A stretch of DNA of 64,000 bases from Macquaria australasica. Its lineage: Eukaryota; Chordata; Actinopteri; Centrarchiformes; Percichthyidae. The DNA is taken from NCBI GenBank assembly GCA_005408345.1, contig SEMN01000410.1:359501-423500 (forward strand). The letters are read 5' to 3'. A program made the position numbers and the translations under genes. The notes beneath the pieces were generated by a model. The model was not told the DNA's origin and did not search any database. It saw nothing but the letters and a program-made list of their open reading frames with translations. Below, in pieces: positions 13,001 through 24,744 of the stretch (position 1 is the stretch's first letter; each line of letters opens with the position of its first letter).

Positions 13001-13792
13001 ATATACACAAAGCACACAAGTTGTTGTTGCTTGAATGAACTTGAATTCCTCTTTTGTGTAACAAGTCATGCATGACAGTCTTGGCTGGGACAAAAAGATG
13101 GGTCACAGAAACAATCTAAACATGATGAAGGTCTGTTTCCCTCCAGTCACAATGGAAATACCTCAATAGTATTTAATACAGTTAATACAGTTCTTTATGT
13201 TAGACAAACACAGTCATACAACAAAAGGGTAAGCCTATGTATGTCCCTTGTGATCATGATAAAATGACTGTATAGGACTGTAGCCAATGTCTCTTCTTCT
13301 TTCTCTCTGTCCAGGTGGTGTTTGTGGTCCAGTATTTTAGAAAGAGACCTGTTATTTCTCAGAGTCCCTCAGATGCAGGCACAGCTAACACTGATGAGGC
13401 GTCACCCCAAATTAATAACACCACGGAAACCAGTGACAAATACATTGTTACACAGGTAACGCTCACATAGATATTACACATGTAGGCTTTTGTTTTCATT
13501 TTCTCAAATAACACATGTAAGAGTGCACAATATACCATAATGTATATGAAAACCATTTTGTCTGTATTTGTTTTTCTGCCACAACATAAATGGAAAGAAT
13601 ACATATCACTTGTCACAGTGTCTTGACAATTATGAAATAGTACATAAATATTGAAATTGGCACCATGGAAACTTCGAGCAGTTGTCAAAACAACTCAAAC
13701 AATGAAGATATCAATATTCTGCAGTGATGTACAAATTCAAATGTTCTTTTCTGCTCCTACAGAGCCCAGGATTCTTCACAGAAATCACATGA
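7100..13792 (+). CDS. plppr5: Phospholipid phosphatase-related protein, PLPPR5-like (311 aa, six exons)
   Basis: Coding exons are 7100-7303, 9087-9219, 10556-10806, 10971-11147, 13315-13455 and 13763-13792, all GT-AG and in phase. The 311-residue product has about six membrane segments (roughly residues 6-18, 55-81, 113-135, 184-203, 211-229 and 241-263). Start MLYFQVVIL, GDCCYVNPMVRR, TDIFVNAGQLVTG, NYTALGCQ, IMRARKTFPSKEAALS and NRVAEYRNHWSDVIAG are typical of PLPPR1/PLPPR5. The short tail ending FFTEIT matches the FAEVT-like end of PLPPR5. The lipid-phosphatase motif that should read SGH is SKE here, so the catalytic histidine is gone, as is known for this family. Members are plasma-membrane proteins that promote filopodia and neurite growth. 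An in-frame stop at 7046 with no intervening ATG supports the start at 7100. PLPPR1 is the main alternative identity. Confidence 0.88.
7986..8530. mobile_element. Family A element, copy 2, in plppr5 intron 1
   Basis: It starts TAAAGCTGCACTAATCAAT and carries the same internal blocks as copy 1. It ends in an A-rich, diverged right end after CCCCAAGTGGCG. The length of about 545 bp is close to what I take as the unit length of the family. Confidence 0.65.
9959..10386. mobile_element. Family B non-autonomous element in plppr5 intron 2
   Basis: The segment has the pattern AAGTACATTTACTCAAGTA ... CTTTTACTT ... TTACTTGTAATGGA ... TACTTAAGTAAAGGATC ... TTCCTCCACCA. Copies at 16740 and 58545 (reverse) share it. 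The family ends in GTGGTGGAA-type inverted termini. It is interrupted by a TA microsatellite at 10025-10069. Confidence 0.6.
10025..10069. repeat. (TA)n microsatellite
   Basis: An uninterrupted run of about 22 TA units lies inside the family B copy of plppr5 intron 2. Its open reading frame is meaningless repeat translation. Confidence 0.95.
11180..11480. repeat. Teleost repeat in plppr5 intron 4
   Basis: The start CATTTTATTTACATAGCCC, then AATATCACAAATCACAAATT, then GGGATCCCTCTCCCACGGAC and ATAGATGTCGTGTGTACAG are hallmarks of a very common fish interspersed repeat. It begins about 30 bases after the exon 4 donor site. No protein is encoded. Confidence 0.6.
12228..12320. repeat. Short fragment of a TTTATTTGTATAGCCC repeat
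   Basis: An AATAAT microsatellite is followed by AGCTTTATTTGTATAGCCCC and CACCTCAAAGTGCTTTACA, a familiar fish repeat head. It lies in the long intron (11148-13314) of plppr5. The rest of that intron shows no further exon. Confidence 0.5.
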
Positions 13793-14133
13793 CTATGACC
13801 CCCCCACCCCACCCCACCCCACTACATGACCAAGGGGAAATGGAAGTTGCCTACTCTACATCACACTTGAAAACTAATCAATCACTACCACCTTAATCTT
13901 GAGTAATTACAATCATTACTGCAAACAAGCGGTCACTACGTATCTGCTCTTACATTATGTGCTGCCAAATCAATTTTACTTGATATCTGCTTTATTTGCT
14001 GCTTTTCTTTACAAAACAGGAAGTGGGCTGGCAGGTGCAGTTAAAAAAGATGCAATCTTGGAACCCATCGGCCATCGTCTGACAACAATTTAGCTTCTGG
14101 TAGCGATGGCCAATATCAATGGTGACAAACAGA

Positions 14134-14139
14134 AATAAA
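14134..14139 (+). terminator. Candidate polyadenylation signal of plppr5
   Basis: An AATAAA hexamer sits about 340 bases after the plppr5 stop codon and is the first in that direction. Confidence 0.4.
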
Positions 14140-14367
14140 CTTCATTATTATTACTATTATCAACCACACAAGATGTTTGTTAACAGATTAAACCTTCATT
14201 GCACAACATACAGCCTACAATCTAGCATTAAAAATTACAATAACACAGAAAATTAGGATTTCCCACAAAATGTGGTGTTTGTGGTAAAAAAAAAGAGCCA
14301 ATCAGCTCTTTGATCAGGCGACAGCCAGGTGTTTCCCATCATGCCCTGGGTCTTGCAGTCGGTGGTG

Positions 14368-14839
14368 GGCAGCTCATGGATGTATAATAAGACCTGGACA
14401 CGGCGCCGCCACTCAGCCTTTGCTTCCAATTTATTCCAGCGGCCACTCGCGGTACTGCAGCGAAAAATCCCCCTGCGGCCAAAAAAGCACTTTCCCCATA
14501 GGCCACCATTGTAAAAGAGATGTCTGTAAAACTGTTGACAGGACACCTCGAACTGCAAACAAGCTCCATTATGACTCTTTCTATTATGGATGTTTGATCC
14601 ATGGAGGTTTCATATTTGTAAAACTTTCCTCGAGCTGAGAAAAGCGATTTAAAAATCAGTGATGTCGTCACAATGTAAAGTCTATGGGCAGAGCGGGAAC
14701 TCGTGGGCGGGGCCAGCGGGGGGAAACACTACTGCGCATATTCAGTGGGCCACATAACCCGGAAGTAAACCCGGAAGAATGAATAGGCGCCATCTTTAGG
14801 TCCAGCATGCAGTTCTTATAATACATCCATGGGGCAGCT
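14368..14839. mobile_element. Foldback or inverted-repeat element
   Basis: The left arm, near 14368-14394, contains CATGGATGTATAATAAGAC. The right arm, near 14812-14839, reads as its reverse complement with few changes (GTTCTTATAATACATCCATG). Further inside, CTGGAC and GGCGCC blocks are also mirrored. The centre is GC-rich and contains no intact reading frame. Exact ends and target duplication were not resolved. Confidence 0.55.
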
Positions 14840-15037
14840 GCGGCGCCTGGCTCTAAAAACTGTGTCCGCCTCGATCTCGTGAGGTTATCGTTGCCCACGT
14901 GTGCATGACGTCAGAGCAAGTCGGGATCAAGTTGGGCACAAATCTAACCAGCATTGTGTGGCGATCGCCAGTGATCAATTCTGCGCAGGCCTGGCTCATC
15001 TCCAGCAAGCCTATTTTTTACAGTCCGATTAGCAACC

Positions 15038-15177
15038 TCGGAACCCATTGGCTGTCGTCTGACGACGATTTGAATGCAGATCAATTTTAAAAAAGCAAAT
15101 AAAAAGCTAATTCCTAGGGTTCCGAGATCGATAAAAAGCTAAATCATCGCCAGACAATAGCCGATGGGTTCAGAGAT
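15038..15177. repeat. Palindromic repeat with ACCCATYGGCYRTCGTCTG arms
   Basis: The arm at about 15040-15072 (GGAACCCATTGGCTGTCGTC, then TGACGACGATTT) is mirrored at about 15140-15174 (AAATCATCGCCAGACAATAG, then CCGATGGGTTC). A third, unpaired copy of the arm lies at about 14057-14090. Non-autonomous transposon ends are the likeliest explanation. Confidence 0.55.
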
Positions 15178-16739
15178 TGCCTTTTGGCCAATGCATTCTG
15201 CCTCTTTTGCTCTCCACACAAACTGTTTACCTGCAGGCAACCAAAGCCCGCTCAAACATGATTGGTCAATACAACTTGAACTACAAACGGACTACAAACT
15301 GAAACCAGAACGCTTCCGATACCAAAATCTTGTCCCTTGTCCCTATGCATTCATATGCAGAATCTGTTTATAGAGATTAAAAAAAGATGCAAAAGAAGAA
15401 AATTAGTTTATTGCAAATGTACTGATTTTGGCAATAACACTGGTGTCAGACAAAAGCTATTGTACCAGTCACTTTGACCATAGTCTCATTTACTTACTGT
15501 TATTAAACCACGGTATGTGATATATTGATGCTCTACTGTAAATGCTAATACATGTAGCATTACTTTATCCAGAGGCAACAAACTACAGACATTTCAAACA
15601 GCATCTTCATGTCTAATATGTTAGACATGTAGTAAAACGACGTACCATGAATTCATATTATACGTAATAGAGAGACTTTAAAGGGAAAATTGTGAAATCA
15701 TGTGAGTAAATTCATGGTGGTTTTTCTGTGGTTAGTGGTCATAGTTTCTATCCAGCTGGCCACGACTCCAGGCAACAGCAAAGTTCAAGACAGGGTCTTC
15801 TTAAGCAACAATATTCGTGGGCATTCTTTGTTCCAAATGAAGGTTCTGCAGGATGTCCTTGCTGTCATCTCAATATAGTAGTTTGGTTGCATAAGTTTCA
15901 GTTTTGTTGTTTTGGTTACATATAGCTTTATTGTGTAATTTATTTGCGTGTCTGTTTTTAGTTTGTTCAATAGTGAAAAGACTTCTTACGATGAAAAAAC
16001 CCACCCTCATTACCAAAGACACTTTACTTCCAAGTGTTCCCTTTAAACATTGTTTGATGTGTTGGTGTGATCCTGTTGCTGTTGAATATGTGTCATTTTT
16101 TAAAGTACAGTGTTGTGTATTACTTCAAGCTCACAGGCCAGCAAAGAGATTTGTTTTTTATTCACTTTCCTAGTTTTGTCCAATTATAAAGTAGCTTAAT
16201 ATACTGTATATATGAACACGTACCGTGTCTCTTCTGAATTAGCTGTGGCGTTATGTGTGCAAATATACTGTTTATTTATATGTGATTATAATATATAAAC
16301 AAATACATGGTGTTTCAAGGTGTTTCATTAATTTGCATACCTGAGATAACTTTTGAAATAGTTTTTTGGTTTTTTTTGGCGGCCCAACTGCAAGGCTGAA
16401 GAGGGAAAGTGGGAACAGGTGAGGAGGTGGACGGGGAAGGTCAGTTGACGGACTGGAGGGAAAGGGGTTACTGCAGGCCAGATGAGGGAAAGTCTGAGGG
16501 CATCTGGTGGATGGATGGAGAATGGCAATGGTATGCATGGGTATAGGGAAAGAGAGAGGTGGCTGATGGGATGGACTGGGAGGCAGAATGTGACAGTAAA
16601 CCACTAATTTCAATTTCAAAGCATGCAGTTTACTTTATGAACATCAGATGTTTCTATAAATGAAGGTACCAGAACATATTTAGGATACAACAATTGACTT
16701 TACATCCACAATAAAACAAATGAAGTATTACTAGCTGTC

Positions 16740-17298
16740 AGTGGTGGAAAGTAACTTAAATGTTGTGGTACTTGTACTTTACTTGAGTATTTCCATTTAA
16801 TGCTACTTTATACTTCTTCTACTCCACTACAATTCAGAGGGAAATATGTGTAAATATGTACTTTTTACTCCGCTACATTTATCTGACAGCTTTAGTTACT
16901 AACGTTTAAGGGGCCCTTTGTCAAGTTTCAGTTCCATTAAAGAGACATGTCCCCTCTAACCTTTAAAAAAAAAAATTTAATTATTGTTGGAGGCCCAGAG
17001 AGGTAAAACTCTCCAATATTTTACACAAAAACATTTAAGATTGGAGAACAGTCCTAAACCTGAGAACAGATTTGTGTATCAGAACTTTGTTTTTTCCTTT
17101 TTCCTCCCCCATTAATCATCATCAATTAAAAGTAGCTCCATCTCAATCAACTTCAGTATTAACAAGTACTTTTGATACTTTGAGTGCATTTCGCTGATAA
17201 TACTTCTGTACTTTTACTTAATTTTAAATGCATGACTTTTACCTGTAATGGAGCTTTTTTACATTGAGGTATTGGTTTTACTTCTTCCACCACTGCTA
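16740..17298. mobile_element. Family B element, copy 2
   Basis: The left end is AGTGGTGGAAAGTAACTTAA and the right end is ACTTCTTCCACCACTG, which are inverted copies of GTGGTGGAA. The internal segments TACTTTACTTGAGTATTTCC and TTACCTGTAATGGAGC match the other copies. It lies in the plppr5-palmd intergenic region. The remaining 15180-16740 sequence shows no feature I can support. Confidence 0.65.
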
Positions 17299-17959
17299 GC
17301 TGTTTTTGCTGTTCAGAGGACTGAGACAAGTAGTGGATACTGGAGGGCTTTAAGTCCGACTCATAAACTTTCTCTCCACCTCCTTTCCAGTATCGCTATT
17401 AGAAAAACAGAACTGCAACAAAAGTCATTACTACAATGAAAGTACCAAAACTTAACTTAAAATAAGTTAATTAACTTAAAACAATTTTAACCTCTTCATT
17501 CTCAGAGTTGTCAGTATTTCCCTTTCATTTACCCTTAAAGTACACTGAGTTAAATAACCCAATATGTATTTTTATGGCTACACAATCACATCAAGCATGA
17601 AAATGTATATTTTATGTTTGTAAGCTTATGCTCTTGGCTAGAATTCAAAACATTTTGCACAATTACAGAACACACTGTTGGGAGTTAATTGATGGCTTTT
17701 TGTTAGTGGATATTTTTCTAACAAATATCTAACAATAGAAGACGCAGCTTGTCTGGATGAGTTATCTTTTTTAATTTAGTTATAAGAATGTTCAAACAAT
17801 CACTCATACCAGTTCATTTAACAAGAAACAACAACAAAAAAACGACATAATAGTTACATCAGAGAATGATTCAATTTGGTGACAGACTTCTACAGAGGTT
17901 TTAAGTAGACTTTCTAGCAGCAGCACTTATCTCATTGCTATTGGCAGGACAGCCAACTG

Positions 17960-18106
17960 TCAATCAGCTGTAACACACACACGCACATAACCCCGCCCAC
18001 CTACACCTGCAGCCGGGGGTGGTCTCGAGCTGATAGTCTCGAGCGTCCCGCGAGCCGGAGGCACAGCCGTCCAGCTCAGCACGAGAGAGAAGTGGGTCGT
18101 TACCAG
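17960..18106 (+). promoter_or_regulatory. palmd: Promoter and untranslated first exon of palmd (inferred)
   Basis: In an AT-rich setting this block is GC- and CpG-rich: CCCCGCCC, two CTCGAG sites, CCCGCGAGCCGG. It ends in a strong donor, TTACCAG followed by GTAAAG, with the exon end at 18106. The next downstream acceptor in phase for a 5' untranslated region is at 24728, ahead of the palmd start codon. A first intron of about 6.6 kb is implied. The link to palmd rests on position and strand. Confidence 0.5.
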
Positions 18107-19493
18107 GTAAAGCTAACACCATTTTCTGCATGTTTTTCTTTTATAGAATTAATGGGTATAAAGCATGACGTGTTCTCTACTTGTGTAGATATGTAGTAAG
18201 GTGTACCTCCAACTATTAAAATGACTTTGATTTAAGTTTTCCAACATGCAGCAAAATGGTTTCATAGTTCCAAATAACTTAGGCTACTAGCTGGTCAAAA
18301 ACGGGTGTTTTTGTTGACAAAGTGTTGAGCTTGTTATCCTTTCCTAACTTATACTGGAGTTATGTAGACAGCCATGGCTGGTTTAGAATAGGAAACATGT
18401 TGTAAATTGACAGGCTCCATGTGGTGAAGTGCACCGACTGATTAAAGAGCGACACAGAAAGACACATGGGGAGAGGTGGCGATAATTCCTTAATTCTGTG
18501 TAAGCTTCAGTTTTCTCCTTGCTGCTGCCTCTCCCAGCAGGGGTTTGAGCCTAGTGTATAGCCTGCACTGCAAGTTCCAACAAGGTAATTTGTATATACA
18601 CTTAAATTCTTATTTTGAGACATTTGTAAAGTGACTTCTCACAAACTCTCAGTAATTACTGTATTACTGTCAATATATTGCAGATACCTTAGTATTTGTG
18701 TAGTACTCTTTAGGATTAGGGTACTATAGTTTTTGAACAAGGGTCTGAGCAAGTGCGTTAATTCACAAATTACAAATGACTATTATAAAATAAAATACAA
18801 ACTGTTCCTAGCACAGTTTCCAGCTGTCATTAGTTTGACTTGACACTGGTTTTCAGTGGCACAGTGATAATACTGGCCTGTATCACTGTTGAGTGAAAAA
18901 CGTTATCTCCAAATTTGATGATTTTTATGTTTTCAGATAAGTTGAAGGAATTCATTGTTATCAAGCCTAAAGTTAAAATGTTAGAGATACGTGGTTTTCA
19001 CTGGACAAAATACTACAAATGTAATTTTTCTGACTTTAATTCACATTGATTTGGCTCACTACAATTGGCCCCACATCCAAGATCACCACCACCAGCACTC
19101 CCACCCCCTACTATGTAAGATATTGCTTTATGGGGGGGAAGGGTTAACCCTAACTCGGTAAAATGATATGATGCCAATAAAGTCAATTCTTTTTCAACCA
19201 CTTGGAAAACAATGCTGGGACAGTTTGCAGATAGTCAGGTATTGAGCACATGGTAGTCATAGTGATCTGCCCACATGGTCCTTCTGACTGTCTGTAGCTG
19301 GCAAGCAGATGGCTTACACAGATTAATTAACAGCCTTGTGAGCAGATTAGCTCAGTGTACCCACTGCTTTACTGACTGGTTACCTGACTGACTGACAGGC
19401 CAATATAAGCTCTACTCAGCTTTTATTTTGTAGGAATGAGAAAAAAGTCAGTCATCCTAATTGATTACTGACAGGATGGTTGGCAAATGTGTT

Positions 19494-19748
19494 TCAATTC
19501 AATTCAATTCAGTTTTATTTATATAGCGCCATATCATAACAAAGTTATCTCAGGGCACTTTTTCGAATAGAGCAGGTCTAGACCGACTCTTTATATTTAC
19601 AGAGACCCAACAGTTCCCACCATGAGCAAGCACTATGCGACAGTGGCAAGGAAAAACTCCCTTTTAACAGGTAGAAACCTCGAGCAGAACCAGGCTCTGG
19701 GTGGGCAGTCATCTGCCTCGACCGGTTGGGTTGAAGGGGGAGGGGGGG
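19494..19748. repeat. Family C teleost repeat, copy 1, in palmd intron 1
   Basis: It begins TTCAATTCAATTCAATTCAG, then TTTATTTATATAGCGCC, and continues through AGCAGGTCTAGACCGACTC to GAACCAGGCTCTGGGTGGGC and the G-rich end. A copy at 23841 differs at only about ten positions by eye. It is a widespread fish repeat with no reading frame of its own. Confidence 0.75.
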
Positions 19749-21639
19749 AGTTTCCCCTTCATTTAGTAGATGATGTGACAACCGACTGGATAAATAGAGA
19801 GCTGAGTGACTGACAGTCTGTGTGACTGGAGGCGGGTCAGATTAAGCCCCCGCCTCAGGCTGACAGGCTGGATGCCTTGTTTGAAGGAGTTAGGGCAGAA
19901 TAATATGTAGTCCCTCTCCTTCAATGTGGATGGACTGGTTTGTTAAGATGACTTAGAGTAAAGTTAATCTGAGACCCTTTTCTCCTGGCTGACCTGAGGC
20001 AGTGGGTCAATAACATGTTAAGATACTGTTTGTTTAGCTATGGGGTGTACTGCTGACCTTACAGCAATATTTATTAAAAGGGTATTAGGGAAATTCCTGG
20101 AACTAAACTTTGAAGTTGATCAAATAAATTGCAGTAGACAAGTATACGTGTCTTGCACCAGGCAACCACCTGGGTTTTTAACTCAGACAGCCAAATGGTG
20201 ACCTGGAAATAGAAGCAGTAAATGTGAATGTTTCTTTCCAAGAATACCCTCCACCCCCTTATACATGTGCACACATTTGAACCCCCGCTATAAACTCTCC
20301 TGACCCATATCTATATTAAACACTCAGGCCCCTTGCCTTTATACATACAGCTGACTCTGCAGGGTGGGAAATTAACCCAAAGAGTTGTGTATTTCACATG
20401 TATCTTTTATTTTGTAATAAATAAAACATCAACCCTGGAATTTCTGTGAGGGGTTTTGTATCAAGTATGCCTCCAATTTGGTTATGAAATAGCTGTTAGA
20501 AAGTTGTGCACCTGAGGCAGGCTGTTTTACAGTTGAACAAATGTAATGCAGACTCCACAGCAACAACATCTGCTCAGCTATCGTGTATACTCTGCAAACT
20601 GACATGCTGAAGAGTGTTAACAAGTGAATCTGCTGGATAAACAATGTGATGATGACACTTAGAAAACACGCCAAGGGGGTTACCTCATGGCCAATGTTCT
20701 GCATGTATTGTTAGTATTTTATATTGTTTTGTGTTTTTGGTTAGTGGGACAGATGAGAGGGAATGGACTGGTGGGTTGAAGGGGGATGAGTCCTCCAAAT
20801 GAAATGACATGTCTCCTAGAACGAAACAGTAGCTGCATTTAAATGGACCCTAATATTCCACTAATTATTGGAATAATAGCCCAATCAGAATAAAAACGCC
20901 TCATGTAGCCACCTCAATCAGAAGAGACTGGCTTGATCCGGCCTGATCGGAAGGAATTTTCAATTGGGTTGAGAGGGGTGGCGTAAACCTTTGATAATCC
21001 GTTGAATAGGAAAATATTCTAAACAGTTAAGTTGGAAGCTCAGAAAATCAGAGTGATTTCAGTCGTTTATCTGTGCCGTCCACAGCTGTTACAAATCACT
21101 GTTGAAAAATGAACCCGTTTTACGATGTGACAACACTATGGTTAAAGATTGGTTAGGTTCAGGCACAAAAACGACTTTGTTAGATTTAGGGTAAAAATCA
21201 TGGTTTGGGTTCAAATATGTACATAGTTAACGTTAGGGAAATATCTGTTTTTGGGTTAAAATGACTACTGCATTAGGGTTAGGAGACCTTTGTTGTCATG
21301 GTTACACTAACGAACAAATGGTTAAGGTTAGGGAAGTAAACAGGAAGTGAACAGCGGCCTTCCGCACTAAAGTCTGATGTTTTGTTGACCCATCCATCCA
21401 CCCGACCTCCTCACTATGTGGACTCTCTATAACAACGTCACCTGACTTCCTCCTGTCTTGCTTCTGTCATAATTACTACAGCCGCTGGAGGGCTTTGCCA
21501 CTTGAACATAAACATATGTTGTTTTGGGGCACTTGCTGAAACGACTGATTCCGTCATTATTCTTGGAAGGACTGTCTCTACTGGATGGTTTGGAGACCAG
21601 CTAAGATGACTAAATAAGTTGAAGGGGTGCTCCAAGGGC

Positions 21640-21822
21640 ACCTTTATGGCCTAGGGCCATGAGCGGCAGTGTCCCAGGTTCAAGTCTGGCTGGGTACCTT
21701 TGTTGCATGTCATTGCCTATTGTCTCTGTCCCTTTATTTCCTGTTTTCTTGCTAGTGTCAAATCTCTAATACAGGCATAAAATTCCCCCCCCTACAAAAA
21801 AAACAAACTTAAAGGGGTATTT
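21640..21822 (+). mobile_element. tRNA-derived SINE
   Basis: A tRNA-like head, TTATGGCCTAGGGCCATGAG, is followed by a B-box-like CCAGGTTCAAGTC. Then come the fish SINE body TTTGTTGCATGTCATTGCC and a T-rich, A-rich tail ending in CCCCCCCTACAAAAAAAAC. It lies in palmd intron 1 on the + strand. Confidence 0.6.
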
Positions 21823-22816
21823 ATGGAGTATTGCACCTCCATAAAGTTGGGGCACTTGCAAGAGACACGAATTGATGCAGCAGAGACCGAGATATCTCTA
21901 TAAATTCTACAATTGGCACAATGCAATTCCATAGCATGCAAACCCTACCAGGTATCACCAGAGGTCACCTTAACAGACTTGACAAACCTCCTTCAGAGCC
22001 ACAGAAGACATTATACAACTGCTTTCACAGGCTAAGCAGTGCTCCTCAAGACAGGTAAACTGACTTTCATGTACAAAGTTGGTGGAGTGCCCCTTTAACT
22101 AGACAACGTCTGATCAAAAAGTAAATAAACAAGACTAAGAATCTGACCAAAAATTTGATGCCAATTTTCAGAAGATGACAGATTTTCATACATATTATCT
22201 TACTACGGACACAGTTGGTACACAAGAAGTATGAACGTTTAATACCCAGCCTTAGTAATACACCTCAGAAACACAGTGTGATCTAACGAATGAAAGAAAG
22301 CACATTCAATCCTTAGAAGTGTCATTAAATATATATTTTTAAATGTTTTTTAGTGTTTGCTGTAAGTTATATTTGAACCATAGACTGCTGAACAAACTTT
22401 TAAAACCACAACAAGGCAATTACATGGTACACACTGTGGACAGCTGGACCAGCAGGACATCAACACTCCCCCCGCAGACAGGCAGCCCACTGACCCACTC
22501 GATATAAAGTAGAGTTGACCCCATAGTGTATAAGAAGCCGGAGTGCTGTATTTCCAAATAGGAAGTCACAGATCTATTCCATCTAGGGAGGACGCTGATA
22601 CAGCAGCTGTTACAGATTTAGACATTTACTTAAAAGAATAAACATAAACACCATGTGATCACAATGACTGACAGTAATATATACCGTATACATAAAACCT
22701 ACTCAAACTAGAAATGTGATCATTTAAACGTGTCAGTAGAAAGATTTACTGCTAAAACATGATGCAGGGTTGCTTCCAAAATTAGCCAGCCTGGGAGAGA
22801 TGGCAGAAAGGGGAGG

Positions 22817-22818
<2 letters not shown>

Positions 22819-22893
<75 letters not shown>
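22819..22893. repeat. (CA)n microsatellite
   Basis: About 37 uninterrupted CA units in palmd intron 1. Confidence 0.97.
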
Positions 22894-22894
<1 letters not shown>

Positions 22895-23318
22895 CAGTGG
22901 TTAAAGGAGAGTCTTGTAAATCAGGGGCCCCTGTCAGACAGTTGTCTAGATTTAATAGATTGACAGTGAGGACTAAGGCTGAGCTAACAGTTAGCAGTAA
23001 CAGTAACAATGTTCCTCAAGGTCATTGGAGTTGAACTGCAGCAGGGACAGCAGAGACACCAACATCAGTTGTGTACATTGTGTATATTGGAATGCAATGG
23101 GGTCAATATATTGACTAATATGACCAATATATTAACTCTGCCGATTCTGTGTATCTTTTAAACTGCGCAGTTTTATGGTGACAAATCAGTTTTTGTTAAA
23201 ATGATAATCTTCTCCTTGGACAAAGGTGTGAAGGTGGTTTAAAATCCACCTTGCTCAATTAATACCTTTCTCGAATTAGTACTGAACAATGCACTGCAAC
23301 AAATACCTAGCATGGACG

Positions 23319-23420
23319 CAGGGCCGTTTCTAGCGTTTTTGGAGGCCCTATGCAAAATGTTGTCTGGGGGGCCCTATTTTGTGAAATATATATATACATA
23401 TATATAGATATACATCTATA
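23319..23420. mobile_element. hAT-type terminus fragment
   Basis: CAGGGCCGTTTCTAGCG, followed by GGAGGCCCTATGCAAAATG, is the typical outer end of a hAT transposon family in fish. It is followed by a TATATA-rich stretch. The opposite end was not found. Confidence 0.45.
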
Positions 23421-23840
23421 CATAATTTTTTTTTGAGCATATTGGTGCTTTCAATTAACACACGGTTGACACATTAGATGTAAGCTGATCAATAAGGTTA
23501 CACTTGATTGAAAGAAGATGGTAGTTTTAGGTCCATAAATGTGCAAATACAAGTGGAAGATGGTTAGATGTTTCTATCTGCGGTAACTTGTAAATTGCAA
23601 TTCATACAAAGATAGTGTTGAATAAATTGTATATACTGTGTATTTTGTGTATTGGTCTTGGCTATGTTTTATCAGTTTGATCATTTTTTATGTTTTTATG
23701 CCTTATACTGTATTACATCTGTTAGTTAACTATTGACCATATATGGTTCTTAGCCATTGTCCTGTCCTGGTTAAACAATGGTTAAATCCATTTGAATATT
23801 CTTTTGTTGTTGTCCTTACGATGTTTGTTTTACTTAATAA

Positions 23841-24090
23841 TTCAATTCAATTCAGTTTTATTTATATAGCGCCATATCATAACAAAGTTATCTCAGGGCA
23901 CTTTTTCATATAGAGCAGGTCTAGACCGACTCTTTATATTTACAGAGACCCAACAGTTCCCATCATGAGCAAGCACTAGGCGACAGTGGCAAGGAAAAAC
24001 TCCCTTTTAACAGGTAGAAACCTGGAGCAGAACCAGGCTCTGGGTGGGCGGTCATCTGCCTCGACTGGTTGGTTTGAAGGGGGGGGGAGC

Positions 24091-24120
<30 letters not shown>
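23841..24120. repeat. Family C repeat, copy 2, ending in (GA)n
   Basis: Nearly the same sequence as the copy at 19494, in the same orientation and the same intron. Its G-rich end runs into a GA microsatellite at 24090-24118. Confidence 0.75.
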
Positions 24121-24121
<1 letters not shown>

Positions 24122-24744
24122 GGGAACATACAGCAGCACAGTACAGTTCCACACAGAGTAATAGTTGTGGTAATGGTATTGATGTTAATATTAACAGAAA
24201 TAATACTAAGAGCAATATTATAATAGTAATACTAATAATAAGAGCAATAACAGTAATAGCAGCAGTGGGTGCAGAGCAGGAGCACGGGGGCAGCAGGTGA
24301 CCGCAACCATAGATCCAGACTCTACAGCTCCGGAGGCAGAAATACCTGCAGAAAGCAACAGAAGGAGAGAGAGACAGAGAGAGAGAGAGAGGAGAGAAAG
24401 CACACAACTACGGGAAGAAGTTGAATTAGTAACAAGCATTGATGGGATATATCATTAATAATGACAAATACTAGAAAATTCAGCTCAACACAACACTGAG
24501 ATACAGTATACTACAGTAAGATCAATAAGATAACTGCTTTGTGTTGTACAAGCTGTCATTGTTGTTACAGTAGTCTGGCTGGGAGTTTGACTTTGGTTGG
24601 TTAAGCTTGTAGTTCAATGCAGTATATATTTATTTCAATGTGAAACTGAAAAAAAGGTTTCTGACAAATTCCTTTCTTTTCTTGTCCTCTTTGTCCTCGC
24701 TCTCGTTGTCTCTCTCTCTCCCTTATAGTCTGTCCTGAAGCAGG

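Noticed and set aside
22782..23009. Frame with a long valine-cysteine run
   Set aside because: It is a translation of the CA microsatellite.
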